In this document: positions 1 to 8,298 of the stretch, in pieces
Numbering within the stretch: position 1 is the stretch's first letter
Layout: each line of letters begins with the position of its first letter
Assembly: GCF_039522005.1 (NCBI RefSeq)
Contig: NZ_BAAADA010000196.1
Span: forward strand, 1 to 45,863
DNA from: Alkalibacterium indicireducens
GTDB lineage: Bacteria; Bacillota; Bacilli; Lactobacillales; Carnobacteriaceae_A
Direction of reading: 5' to 3'
Length of the DNA stretch: 45,863 nucleotides
Made by a program: the position numbers and the translations under genes
The notes under the pieces: generated by a model
Databases searched by the model: none
The model's input: the letters and a program-made list of their open reading frames with translations, nothing else
Told to the model about the DNA's origin: nothing

Positions 1-125
1 TAGATTAAGGGTCTTCTTTCTTTTTGTCTAGGTCGAATTTCCCCTCTTCCGACATTAATTTTACACATAGTACAAGGGAGTCACCGGTGTCCTCGTTAAT
101 CCATGCTGTGTTGACCTGTAAAATA

Positions 126-134
126 TGCTAGAAT
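126..134 (+). promoter_or_regulatory. Extended -10 promoter candidate for the ABC-F gene
   Basis: TGCTAGAAT reads as an extended -10 element (TG-n-TAGAAT) about 30 nt before the start codon. The TTGACC at 111-116 is too close (12 nt) to serve as its -35. In the first 110 bases I see nothing else that I can name. Confidence 0.4.
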
Positions 135-163
135 GATTAGGAGAAAAGGTGAGGAGATATGCA

Positions 164-2047
164 ATGAAAGAGTGGAAAATAGAACAGCTGACACATTCTT
201 ATGGAATCAAGACATTATTTGACGACCTGTCATTTTCTATCCGAGAAGCACAGAGGGTGGGGCTCATCGGAGTCAACGGGACCGGAAAGACAAGTCTGCT
301 CAGAATTGTAGCAGGAGAATTAAAACCTGACAGCGGGCTTATATCAAAACCAGGGGAGTATGAGATCGGCTACCTCAGTCAGAAATCGGAACTTGATGAA
401 GAGAAAACTTTGTTTGAGACAGTATTTGATGGAGATTCACCAGTCGTGCAGGCCGCAAGACACTATGAAGAGGTCCTTCAGAAACTGTCAGACGATCCCC
501 TGAATCCTAAAACTCAGCAGGCATTCACAGAAGCTGAAAAACGGATGAATCAGGAAGATGCCTGGACAGTCAGCTCCAGAGCTAAATCAATTCTTAACCA
601 GTTAGGGTTGTCAGACAGTACAAAAAAAGTTGGTACTTTATCAGGTGGACAGAAAAAAAGAGCAGCCCTAGCTCAAGTTCTTATTCAGGAACCGGATCTG
701 CTGATTCTTGATGAGCCAACGAACCATCTCGATTTTCAGATGATCAAATGGCTCGAGGATTACCTTGCGGGTTATAGAGGGGCTTTACTGATGGTTACCC
801 ATGACCGGTACTTTCTTGACCGGGTTTCTAATGAGATACTTGAGCTTGAGAACGGAAAGATACAGTCTTATTCGGGAAATTACCAGCAGTACGTGCAGTT
901 AAAAGCTGAGCGGGAAGAAACTGAAGCCAAGATGGCTCACAAACAGAAACAGCTGTATAAACAGGAACTGGCTTGGATGCGCGCAGGTGTACGGGCTCGA
1001 GGGACTAAGCAGGAAGCCAGAAAAGAACGGTTTGCTGGTATTGAAAAACAAGTCAAAAGTCAGGTCACTAAATCTGACCTTGAACTGAATTTATCAGGAT
1101 CCAGATTAGGCAAAAAGGTGCTGGAACTTGAGAACGCGACTAAACGTATGGGTGATTTAACGATACTGGATCAGTTCAACTTGCTTGTTCAGCAGACAGA
1201 TAGGATAGGAATCACTGGTGTAAATGGCGCGGGTAAAACAACTTTTTTGAATATCCTTGCACAGGAAACAGAACTGGACTCAGGAGAACTCATAATAGGA
1301 GATACAGTAAAAATAGGCTACTACAGGCAGTTGAATGAAGCATTTGATGAAGACAAGCGTGTTATAACTTACTTGAGAGAAATTGCTGAGGAAGTAAAAC
1401 TTGCCGATGGTACCAGCGTCAGTGTGTCTCAACTGCTTGAAAGATTTCTTTTTGACCGTTCAATGCACGGCTCGCCTATCAATAAACTGTCAGGTGGGGA
1501 GAAGCGACGCTTATATCTGCTCAAAATCCTAATGCAGCAGCCGAATGTCCTGATTCTGGATGAGCCGACAAATGATCTGGATGTTCAGACGCTGACTATT
1601 CTAGAAGAGTACATCAGTCAGTTCTCCGGTGCTGTGATTGCCGTTTCCCATGACCGGTACTTTATTGATAAAATTGCCAGTAAGCTGCTGATTTTTAACG
1701 GCAATGGAAGGATCGAAGAAAGTTACGCAACATTAACTGAGTACCTGGAACAGACTAGAGAAATAAAGGAAGAAAAGCCCACAGTCATTAAGAACAAAAC
1801 TGCACCTGAAAAGAGAAAAGAACCGAAAGAAAAGACGTCACTGACTTATATGGAGAAAAAAGAGTGGGAGTCCATAGAAAGTGACATTGAGCAGCTGGAA
1901 ATGGAACTTGAAGCCATTCAGGAAGAAATTAGTCATGTGGTATCAGATCACGTCAAGCTGAGTGAATTAACTGATAAGCAGACTGAATTAAGTGGACAGC
2001 TTGCCGAAAAATATGAACGATGGGAATATCTCGCACAATACGTATAG
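164..2047 (+). CDS. yfmR: ABC-F family ATPase, YfmR/Uup-like
   Basis: This is a cytosolic tandem-ATPase ABC-F protein of 627 aa with no membrane segments. Members of the family bind the ribosomal E site and relieve stalled or slow translation; YfmR/Uup is the subgroup with a C-terminal coiled coil. Domain 1 has Walker A GVNGTGKT (about 36-43), signature LSGGQKKR and Walker B LLILDEPTNHLD. Domain 2 has GVNGAGKT, LSGGEKRR and VLILDEPTNDLD. The NDLD in the second site and the charged coiled-coil tail after about residue 535 favour YfmR/Uup over EttA or resistance-type ABC-F. I chose the ATG at 164 because GGTGAGGAG lies 7-8 nt before it; a GTG at 149 would sit inside that ribosome site. thyA follows after 13 nt, so co-transcription is likely. 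The exact subgroup is an inference. Confidence 0.9.
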   Translation: MKEWKIEQLTHSYGIKTLFDDLSFSIREAQRVGLIGVNGTGKTSLLRIVAGELKPDSGLISKPGEYEIGYLSQKSELDEEKTLFETVFDGDSPVVQAARHYEEVLQKLSDDPLNPKTQQAFTEAEKRMNQEDAWTVSSRAKSILNQLGLSDSTKKVGTLSGGQKKRAALAQVLIQEPDLLILDEPTNHLDFQMIKWLEDYLAGYRGALLMVTHDRYFLDRVSNEILELENGKIQSYSGNYQQYVQLKAEREETEAKMAHKQKQLYKQELAWMRAGVRARGTKQEARKERFAGIEKQVKSQVTKSDLELNLSGSRLGKKVLELENATKRMGDLTILDQFNLLVQQTDRIGITGVNGAGKTTFLNILAQETELDSGELIIGDTVKIGYYRQLNEAFDEDKRVITYLREIAEEVKLADGTSVSVSQLLERFLFDRSMHGSPINKLSGGEKRRLYLLKILMQQPNVLILDEPTNDLDVQTLTILEEYISQFSGAVIAVSHDRYFIDKIASKLLIFNGNGRIEESYATLTEYLEQTREIKEEKPTVIKNKTAPEKRKEPKEKTSLTYMEKKEWESIESDIEQLEMELEAIQEEISHVVSDHVKLSELTDKQTELSGQLAEKYERWEYLAQYV

Positions 2048-2060
2048 AGGAGAGAGTAAA

Positions 2061-3005
2061 GTGGAACAGGAATACCTTGATTTAGCTAAGAGAATTATAA
2101 ACGAAGGATCAGTAAGGGAAGACAGAACAGGTACAGGAACACGTTCAGTTTTTGGACACCAGATGAGGTTCGACCTTCAAAAAGGGTTTCCACTTCTGAC
2201 AACAAAGCGCGTGTTCTTCAAGCTGATAAAAAGTGAACTGCTATGGTTCTTAAAAGGCGATACAAACATCCGGTTTCTTCTGGAAAACAACAATCATATC
2301 TGGGACGAATGGGCTTTCGAACGCTTTGTTAAGAGCGAAGATTATAATGGTCCAGACATGACTGACTTCGGTATCAGAAGTCAGAAGGATCCGGAGTTTA
2401 AAATACAATACGATAATGAAATGGCACAGTTCAGAGAAAAAGTCCTGACGGATGATTCATTTGCAGAAAAGTACGGGTCATTAGGGAATGTTTACGGTGC
2501 TCAGTGGCGGGCGTGGAAAACAGCCGATGGCGGGTTTATTGATCAGATCAAAGAAGTGATTGAGTCTATTAAAACTAATCCTAATTCAAGAAGACACATA
2601 GTGTCAGCGTGGAATCCTGAAGAAGTCCCAACGATGGCTCTGCCTCCTTGCCACACACTTTTCCAGTTTTACGTGCAGGATAACAAACTGAGCTGTCAGC
2701 TCTATCAGAGAAGTGGAGATGTCTTTTTAGGTGTACCATTCAATATTGCCAGCTATGCTCTACTTACTCACCTCATAGCTCAGGAAACGGGCCTGGAAGT
2801 CGGAGATTTTGTGCACACTTTAGGAGATGCTCATTTGTATCTGAATCATATGGAGCAGATTAATGAACAGTTATCCAGAGACGTCCGGGATTTTCCAACT
2901 CTTGAACTCAATAAAGAAAAAAGTATCTTTGATTTTGAAATGGATGATATTAAAGTGAAAGACTATCATCCACATAAATCAATCAAAGCACCAATAGCGG
3001 TATAA
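2061..3005 (+). CDS. thyA: Thymidylate synthase
   Basis: Makes dTMP from dUMP with methylenetetrahydrofolate, releasing dihydrofolate that the neighbouring dfrA product recycles. The protein has 314 aa. The catalytic cysteine is in ALPPCHTLFQF (Cys197); SRRHIVSAWNP carries the phosphate-binding arginines and GDVFLGVPFNIASYALL is the conserved substrate pocket. An insertion at about residues 85-135, absent from the 264-aa E. coli type enzyme, makes it the long Lactobacillus casei/Staphylococcus type. The start is a GTG at 2061, preceded by AGAGGAGAG 6-7 nt upstream; longer readings run into the upstream gene. It ends 65 nt before dfrA, and a long perfect palindrome lies in that gap. Confidence 0.96.
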   Translation: MEQEYLDLAKRIINEGSVREDRTGTGTRSVFGHQMRFDLQKGFPLLTTKRVFFKLIKSELLWFLKGDTNIRFLLENNNHIWDEWAFERFVKSEDYNGPDMTDFGIRSQKDPEFKIQYDNEMAQFREKVLTDDSFAEKYGSLGNVYGAQWRAWKTADGGFIDQIKEVIESIKTNPNSRRHIVSAWNPEEVPTMALPPCHTLFQFYVQDNKLSCQLYQRSGDVFLGVPFNIASYALLTHLIAQETGLEVGDFVHTLGDAHLYLNHMEQINEQLSRDVRDFPTLELNKEKSIFDFEMDDIKVKDYHPHKSIKAPIAV

Positions 3006-3015
3006 GAGAACATTG

Positions 3016-3049
3016 TTGCGTGTTACAACTTATAAGTTGTAACACGCAA
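3016..3049. repeat. Perfect 34-bp palindrome between thyA and dfrA
   Basis: Every base of 3016-3032 pairs with 3033-3049; the centre is ACTTATAAGT and the arms end TTGCGTG/CACGCAA. No T-run follows on either strand, so it is not a classical terminator. It sits 11 nt after the thyA stop and 8 nt before the dfrA ribosome site. In RNA it would form a hairpin of up to about 15 bp in the operon; as DNA it could be a dimeric operator or a small palindromic repeat. Confidence 0.85.
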
Positions 3050-3070
3050 ATATATAACAGGAGGACTGAC

Positions 3071-3562
3071 ATGATAACATTTGTATGGGCAGAAGACGAA
3101 AACGGGCTGATAGGCAAGGATGGGCAGCTCCCATGGTCGTTGCCGGCAGATATGGCCTTCTTCAAGAAGGTCACTTTGACAGGTAACGTGGCTATGGGAC
3201 GTAAAACTTTAGACAGTATTCCGAATCCTCCTTTAAAAGAGCGAATCAATTATGTGATGACACGCAATTCAGATTTTCAAATGGAAGGTGTAGTTGTCAC
3301 ACACTCAAAAGAAGAGCTGCTGGATGTGGCTGCGACTGACAAGCCTCTCCATATAATCGGAGGCGTGTCACTTTTTGAGGCCTTCGTAGGAGAAGTCGAT
3401 AGACTTTACCGGACAGTGATCCACGAGTCATTTGAGGGCGATACTTACATTCCAGAAATTGATTACAGTAAGTTTAAGCTGATTGAAGAGGTAGACGGAA
3501 CTGTAGATGAGAAGAACCGTCATCCACACACATTTCAGATTTTTGAACGGATAAAAGACTGA
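3071..3562 (+). CDS. dfrA: Dihydrofolate reductase
   Basis: NADPH-dependent reduction of dihydrofolate to tetrahydrofolate, closing the folate cycle opened by ThyA. At 163 aa it is the usual chromosomal DHFR length. Visible landmarks are the Met20-type loop GLIGKDGQLPW (13-22), Trp22, catalytic acid Asp27 in LPADMAFF, the cofactor motif GRKTLDSIP and IIGGVSLFEAF. The ATG at 3071 has AGGAGG 5-6 nt upstream; an earlier ATG at 3020 would lie within the palindrome and has no ribosome site. A bidirectional terminator follows. The thyA-dfrA pair followed by ypmS and msrA matches the Bacillus order. Confidence 0.96.
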   Translation: MITFVWAEDENGLIGKDGQLPWSLPADMAFFKKVTLTGNVAMGRKTLDSIPNPPLKERINYVMTRNSDFQMEGVVVTHSKEELLDVAATDKPLHIIGGVSLFEAFVGEVDRLYRTVIHESFEGDTYIPEIDYSKFKLIEEVDGTVDEKNRHPHTFQIFERIKD

Positions 3563-3590
3563 TTCCTGCTACGAGCATTTATCTGATATA

Positions 3591-3627
3591 AAAAAAGTCA
3601 CACCGACTGATCGGGGTGTGACTTTTT
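3591..3627. terminator. Bidirectional terminator between dfrA and trhA
   Basis: AAAAAAGTCACACC pairs with GGTGTGACTTTTT around a 10-nt loop. The A-run on the left and T-run on the right make it suitable for both dfrA (+) and trhA (-). Confidence 0.85.
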
Positions 3628-3683
3628 CTGTATCTAGAAAAATTACTTACTGTGCAGAGTATTGAATTTAGCTTGAGATTGTC

Positions 3684-4340
3684 TTAAGTGTAAAGATAAA
3701 TTGAAAAGAACATGCATACAGTTCCTGTCAGTACGAACAGATGCCAGACAACATGCATATATTTAACATGTTTCAGTCTGTAGAACAGTGCACCGACTGT
3801 AAAGGAAACTCCTCCAGCCATTAACCAGATGAATCCTCTAGTGCCAAGTCCCTGGTACAAGTAGTTGAGGAAAAATAAAGAGATCCAACCCATTGCAATA
3901 TACAACCAGACTGAAAGACCTTGGAATTTTTTGAACCAGACCGTTTTATATACAACACCCAGCAAGGCAATCAGCCATATGACTGATGTCAGTATTGCTC
4001 CAAGCCTTCCTCCGATCGTAATCAGAGTATAAGGTGTGTATGTTCCGGCAATGAGCAGAAAAATACTGCAGTGATCGATCACTCGAAAGACTTTTCTTGC
4101 TCGAGTAAACGTAAGACTGTGATAAAGCGTACTGGACAAGTACAGCAGGATCAGTGTAGATCCGTAAACAGTATAGGATGTCACTTCAACTGCACCGCCA
4201 TATTCCAGCCCTTTCTGAACAAGAAACACTAGACCGACAATACTCAAAATTACTCCTATTCCATGAGTAATTGCGTTCAGTACTTCATTAAATACCAGAT
4301 ATTTTTTTGAAAATACTGGGTGATCTGTAAAATTTGACAT
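3684..4340 (-). CDS. trhA: Hemolysin III / TrhA family membrane protein (PAQR fold)
   Basis: Seven-helix membrane protein of 218 aa in the bacterial PAQR group. TrhA-type proteins are linked to membrane energy and lipid homeostasis; the old 'hemolysin' label is not evidence of toxicity. Family residues are visible: NAITHGIGVILSIVG in helix 1, STLYHSLTF (the conserved S-x3-H), DHCSIFLLIAGTYTPY and the terminal HVVWHLFVLTG, which together supply the putative metal-binding site. Start ATG with AAAGGAGGCG 5-6 nt upstream. It is convergent with dfrA and divergent from ypmS, so it interrupts the Bacillus-like dfrA-ypmS-msrA series and probably forms its own transcript. Confidence 0.9.
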   Translation of the reverse strand: MSNFTDHPVFSKKYLVFNEVLNAITHGIGVILSIVGLVFLVQKGLEYGGAVEVTSYTVYGSTLILLYLSSTLYHSLTFTRARKVFRVIDHCSIFLLIAGTYTPYTLITIGGRLGAILTSVIWLIALLGVVYKTVWFKKFQGLSVWLYIAMGWISLFFLNYLYQGLGTRGFIWLMAGGVSFTVGALFYRLKHVKYMHVVWHLFVLTGTVCMFFSIYLYT

Positions 4341-4386
4341 AGACGCCTCCTTTGTCTCTCACATTCTGTACGACCAATCAAATATT

Positions 4387-4395
4387 TGGTATACT
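4387..4395 (+). promoter_or_regulatory. Extended -10 promoter candidate for ypmS
   Basis: TGGTATACT is a good extended -10 (TG-n-TATACT) about 110 nt before the ypmS start, in the trhA/ypmS divergent region. No convincing -35 hexamer accompanies it. Confidence 0.4.
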
Positions 4396-4504
4396 ACTTT
4401 AGAAAGACTACTTCTATCTTGTAGTCGGAATTATAACATATTTACAGCACTCAGTTAAATGAAATAACACAACTGAAATTAAAATGCTCGAAAGGAGACA
4501 GCAA

Positions 4505-5128
4505 GTGGCAGAATCACGTGGAAATAGAAATAGAGGAACAAACGGATGGATGTGGGCCTTCCTTATTCTGCTGGGTATCATCATCTCATTAAGCATTTGG
4601 ATTATTGTTGGTCTGCAACCGTCCAATTCAGACTATACAGGAGAACAAGCTGGAGACTTGACAGTAATCGAAGACAGTTTGAGCTTCGAAGTTGTAACAG
4701 ATAAAAATCAACTTAATCGGGTCATCAATCTTTATCTGGAAGAAGAGCTGGATGAACAGTTTGCCGGGTACAATGTAGTGATTGATGAGGATGTACAGTT
4801 GAGCGGGGCTCTCCAAGTCTTCGGTTTTGATGTAGACTTTTTATTGAGAATGGACCCTTATGTTGTCGATGACGGCAATTTACAGCTTAGGGCAACTTCG
4901 ATACAATTAGGGTCATTCGATTTACCTATTGGGATCGCAATGAATGTTCTCGGCCAGCAGCTTGATCTTCCTCAATGGATAAGAGTAGATAGTGAGCAGC
5001 AGATGATTCTGGTAGCATTGAACGAGTTTCAGCTCGAAAATGACCTTCAGTTCGCTATGCAGCGTATCGATCTGCAGGAAGATGATATCAGATTGAATAT
5101 TATTTTGCCTGAAGAGGCTGTAAGATGA
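4505..5128 (+). CDS. ypmS: YpmS family (DUF2140) membrane-anchored protein
   Basis: Conserved Firmicutes protein of unknown function, 207 aa. It has a short positively charged N-terminus, one membrane helix (about 14-37, WMWAFLILLGIIISLSIWIIVGL) and an extracellular domain rich in alternating hydrophobic residues, with the family's VQLSGALQVFGFDVDFLLRMDPYVV block and LPIGIAMNVLGQQLDLPQWI. The GTG at 4505 is chosen because AAAGGAGA ends 7 nt before it. The following msrA begins 45 nt downstream, as in the Bacillus ypmS-msr neighbourhood, suggesting a cell-envelope or stress setting; this is context only. Confidence 0.85.
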   Translation: MAESRGNRNRGTNGWMWAFLILLGIIISLSIWIIVGLQPSNSDYTGEQAGDLTVIEDSLSFEVVTDKNQLNRVINLYLEEELDEQFAGYNVVIDEDVQLSGALQVFGFDVDFLLRMDPYVVDDGNLQLRATSIQLGSFDLPIGIAMNVLGQQLDLPQWIRVDSEQQMILVALNEFQLENDLQFAMQRIDLQEDDIRLNIILPEEAVR

Positions 5129-5173
5129 TATACTGATAATCATTTATCATGATGTGTGAAAGGATTGAATACG

Positions 5174-5695
5174 ATGGAAAAAGCTTTACTAGCTGGGGGA
5201 TGTTTCTGGTGCATGGTCCAGCCTTTTGAAGAAATGGAAGGTATACTGAATGTAGAGTCCGGATATACTGGCGGCCATGTCGAAAATCCAACTTATGAAG
5301 AAGTGAAAAGCCAGAAGACAGGGCATACTGAAGCTGTACTGATCGAGTATGATGAAAAACGTGTGTCGTTTGACGATCTGCTGGAGATGTACTGGCAGCA
5401 GACTGATCCTACCGATGCTATGGGTCAGTTCATGGACCGCGGGGACAGTTACCGACCGGTTATCTTCTATTATAATGAAGCGCAGGAAAAAGCTGCACGG
5501 GACTCAAAAAGACGTCTGGAAGACAGCGGAAAGTATAAAGATCCTATTGTGACTGAAATTGAACAGGCACAGACGTTTTATCGGGCGGAAGATGAGCATC
5601 AGCAGTTTTACAAAAAGAATCCAAGGTTATATGCAGAAGAAAAAAGACAGCGCCAGGAATGGGTCAACGACAGAAAACAGGTGGGCACTGAATGA
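5174..5695 (+). CDS. msrA: Peptide methionine-(S)-S-oxide reductase
   Basis: Reduces the S-epimer of methionine sulfoxide in proteins. At 173 aa it is the short form. The catalytic motif GGCFWC starts at residue 8, with nucleophile Cys10; Cys13 is the only other cysteine, so recycling must use the FWC pair or an external reductant rather than a C-terminal resolving cysteine. GYTGGHVENPTYEEV, GHTEAV and FHRAEDEHQQ-like FYRAEDEHQQFY are family blocks. Start ATG at 5174 with GAAAGGA about 10 nt upstream. The stop overlaps the yozE start (ATGA), implying translational coupling. No msrB partner is in the window. Confidence 0.95.
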   Translation: MEKALLAGGCFWCMVQPFEEMEGILNVESGYTGGHVENPTYEEVKSQKTGHTEAVLIEYDEKRVSFDDLLEMYWQQTDPTDAMGQFMDRGDSYRPVIFYYNEAQEKAARDSKRRLEDSGKYKDPIVTEIEQAQTFYRAEDEHQQFYKKNPRLYAEEKRQRQEWVNDRKQVGTE

Positions 5696-5913
5696 GACGC
5701 TCATTTTATCATTTTGTCAAAACGCTGGCAGATCCTTACAAAAAAGATGACTTCACGCTGTTCGCCAATGCCGTTTCCAGAGATGGCACATTTCCCAAGC
5801 AATCTGAGGATTATGACGAGCTGTCAGACTACCTTGAGTTGAATGCAGACTACGTGGAGTCAATGACCTTGTTCGATGAAGTATTTCAGGAATATAGAGA
5901 AACAAACAGATAG
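5692..5913 (+). CDS. yozE: YozE family (UPF0346) small protein
   Basis: Small acidic protein of 73 aa belonging to the YozE/UPF0346 family (SAM-like helical fold, function unknown). Family sequence is visible: SFYHFVKTLADPYKKDD, FANAVSRDGTFPKQSEDYDELSDYLE, and the final helix ending FDEVFQEYRE. Its ATG overlaps the msrA stop by four bases, so it is translated by coupling, and the msrA-yozE pairing recurs in other Firmicutes. Confidence 0.88.
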   Translation: MRRSFYHFVKTLADPYKKDDFTLFANAVSRDGTFPKQSEDYDELSDYLELNADYVESMTLFDEVFQEYRETNR

Positions 5914-5943
5914 GAAACTATAACAGTCAAAGGAGAATTTATC

Positions 5944-6666
5944 ATGAGTACACATATTGGAGCAAAACAGGGAGACATTGCTAAAACAGTTTTAATGCCG
6001 GGGGATCCGCTTCGTGCTAAATACATCGCGGAAACATTCCTGGAAGATGTTAAGCAGTATAATGCCGTCAGAAATGCGTTTGGTTATACTGGAACCTACA
6101 AAGGCCAGGAGATATCTGTTCAGGGAACCGGTATGGGCATCCCTTCCGTTATGATTTACGGTGAAGAACTGATTCAGGAATACGGTGTGGAGAATCTGAT
6201 TCGTGTCGGATCAGCTGGCGGGATGAAAAAAGAAATCAAGATCCGTGACGTCGTACTCGCACAGGCAGCGACTACAGATTCCAGTCTACACCGTCAGATA
6301 TTCAATAATCAGGTCGACTTTGCACCGATCGCAGATTTCGATCTGCTTAAACACGCCTACGATATCGGAATGGATAAAAACATGAGTATCCGTGTCGGTA
6401 ATGTGTTGAGTGCTGACCGTTTCTATAATGCTGAACTGGACAAGCAGAAGCTTGCTGACTATGGTGTGCTGGCAGTTGAAATGGAAGCAGCAGGACTCTA
6501 CTCATTGGCCGCTAAGTACAATAAGAGAGCTCTCGCATTACTGACTATTAGTGATCACCTTCTGACAGGTGAAGAAACAACTGCAGAAGAAAGACAGACA
6601 ACCTTTAACGACATGATGATTATTGCACTGGAGGCTGCTTTAAGAATGGAAGCACAAGCTAACTAA
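5944..6666 (+). CDS. deoD: Purine-nucleoside phosphorylase, DeoD type
   Basis: Phosphorolysis of purine (deoxy)ribonucleosides to the free base and (deoxy)ribose-1-phosphate; the trimer-of-dimers DeoD class rather than the PunA class. At 240 aa it has the usual length. Phosphate and ribose contacts are seen in MPGDPLRAKYIAE, GTGMGIPS and VGSAGG; the nucleoside site in VEMEAAGLY; the catalytic aspartate in TISDHLLTGE. Start ATG with AAAGGAGAA 8 nt upstream. It is 30 nt after yozE and 22 nt before the protease gene, so it may share one transcript. Confidence 0.95.
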   Translation: MSTHIGAKQGDIAKTVLMPGDPLRAKYIAETFLEDVKQYNAVRNAFGYTGTYKGQEISVQGTGMGIPSVMIYGEELIQEYGVENLIRVGSAGGMKKEIKIRDVVLAQAATTDSSLHRQIFNNQVDFAPIADFDLLKHAYDIGMDKNMSIRVGNVLSADRFYNAELDKQKLADYGVLAVEMEAAGLYSLAAKYNKRALALLTISDHLLTGEETTAEERQTTFNDMMIIALEAALRMEAQAN

Positions 6667-6688
6667 GCTATAAGAAAAGGGGACTCTC

Positions 6689-8183
6689 ATGCAACATGAA
6701 CCTGATTCACAAAAAGAGACAAGAAAAGTCAGTTTATCTTTATATATCGGATCACTTATAATCGTACTCGTTGTTGCTATAGCAAGTACTGCTCTTGGGC
6801 TGAGCTATTTCGGAGATGCAGCTGAGGAAAACGATCATTCAGAAACTGAAACGGTACTTGATTTTACTGATGAAGAGACCACACAGCCGGTAGATTTTCA
6901 GCCTATCGAAGAAATGTATTCTATACTCATGACTCAGCATCTTGAAGAAATAGACTCACAGACGTTGATAGAAGGCGCACTGGAAGGCATGGCTGATGCT
7001 GTAGGTGATCCATATACAGAATATCTTGACGCAGTAGAAGCGACTTCAATGGATGAGGATATTCAAGGCTCCTTTGAAGGAATTGGAGCTGAAGTCATGA
7101 AGGAAGGCGAATACGTGCGTATCGTTTCCCCGATTGCCGGTTCCCCTGCTGAAGAAGCAGGCTTGATGCCGAATGACTATATTGTTGAGGTCGATAATGA
7201 GTCGGTCGCAGATTTAAATATCAATGAAGCTGTCTCTCTTATAAGAGGGCCACAGGGGTCTGAAGTCGAGCTTCTCATTTTACGGGGAGAAAACATGTTC
7301 AACATCACACTGACGAGAGATTCGATCCCTGTTGAGTCAGTCCGGTACGAACTGGACGAAGACAATCCGACCATTGGTTACGTGCACATTACCAATTTCA
7401 ATTTGTCTACCTACGAAGAGCTGGTCGAAGCGATTGAAGAGCTTAAGGACCAGGGCGCAGAACAGTTCATATTCGACGTCCGCGGGAATCCAGGTGGACT
7501 GCTGAACTCAGCTATTCGCATCTCTAATATCTTTGTTGAAGATGGAGAACCGATCATGCAGTCTCAGGGAAGAGATGAAGAACCCTTCATTTACGTGGCA
7601 GATTCGGGAGAATACGGTGACTTTAAANNNNNNNNNNNNNNNNNNNNNNNNNNNNNNNNNNNNNNNNNNNNNNNNNNNNNNNNNNNCTGGAGCGATGAGT
7701 CAGTCTGCTGATATTCCTCTTATCGGAACACCTACCTTTGGAAAAGGAACGATTCAGAACATCCTTCCTCTGTCAGGCGATGGAGAAGTGAAGTTCACTG
7801 CCGGCCGCTGGCTGACAGCTGATGGTGACTGGGTCACTGAAGAACCGATTCAGCCGGATATTGAAGTGGAAATGCCTGAATATCAGAGTTTCCTGTTCAT
7901 CAATCCTGAAGAAACGTATCAGGTAGGAGATGTTTCTGAAGAAATCGAAAACATCAACGGCATTCTTGATGCACTGGGTTATGATATCGGGGAAGTGGAT
8001 AATTCCTTTGATACTGAGACTCAGGCTGCTGTTAAATCTTTCCAGGAAGAAAACGATCTGGATGCTGACGGCGTTGTATCCGGTACGACAGCTAGTGTTC
8101 TTATCGAGGCACTTCGCGAACTGATCAATGAGAACGACACACAATATGATAGAGCTGTAGACTTTTTATTAAATAATGAATAA
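6689..8183 (+). CDS. S41 family carboxyl-terminal processing peptidase (interrupted by assembly gap)
   Basis: Membrane-anchored serine protease of the Ctp/Tsp family. Order: membrane anchor (about 17-40), acidic linker, PDZ domain (FEGIGAEV...GLMPNDYIVEVDNESV, about 130-210), S41 protease core (FDVRGNPGGLLNSAIRIS; GTPTFGKGTIQ with the general-base lysine) and a C-terminal PG_binding_1 repeat (LDALGYDIGEVDNSF...SFQEENDLDADGVV). The N run at 7628-7686 removes the stretch that should hold the nucleophile serine (family S-A-S-A-S-E). The reading frame differs across the gap by one base: a true gap of 3k+1 bases would restore it, so 59 N is not the real length. I regard this as one intact gene with a placeholder gap, not a frameshift. 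Confidence 0.85.
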
Positions 8184-8188
8184 AATCT

Positions 8189-8248
8189 ATAGAGGAAGAA
8201 AGTAACGTGTGGAAGTTAATCACCTTATTTTCTTTCTCTATCTTTTTT
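8189..8248 (+). terminator. Terminator after the S41 peptidase gene
   Basis: ATAGAGGAAGAAAGTAA pairs, with two G-U pairs, to TTATTTTCTTTCTCTAT and is followed by CTTTTTT. It separates the upstream genes from lepB. Confidence 0.7.
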
Positions 8249-8298
8249 AGTGTAGAATAGAGCTACAGAGTGAAAACACGAAGAAAGCAGGGATGACT

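Noticed and set aside
2983..3249. Minus-strand open frame over the thyA-dfrA junction
   Set aside because: It is the antisense of dfrA and the palindrome, without a ribosome site or recognisable motif.
7533..8183. Separate second gene or true frameshift after the N run in the S41 protease gene
   Set aside because: The downstream part continues the same domain (GTPTFGKGTIQ and the PG-binding repeat), and the frame change is explained by the arbitrary N count.
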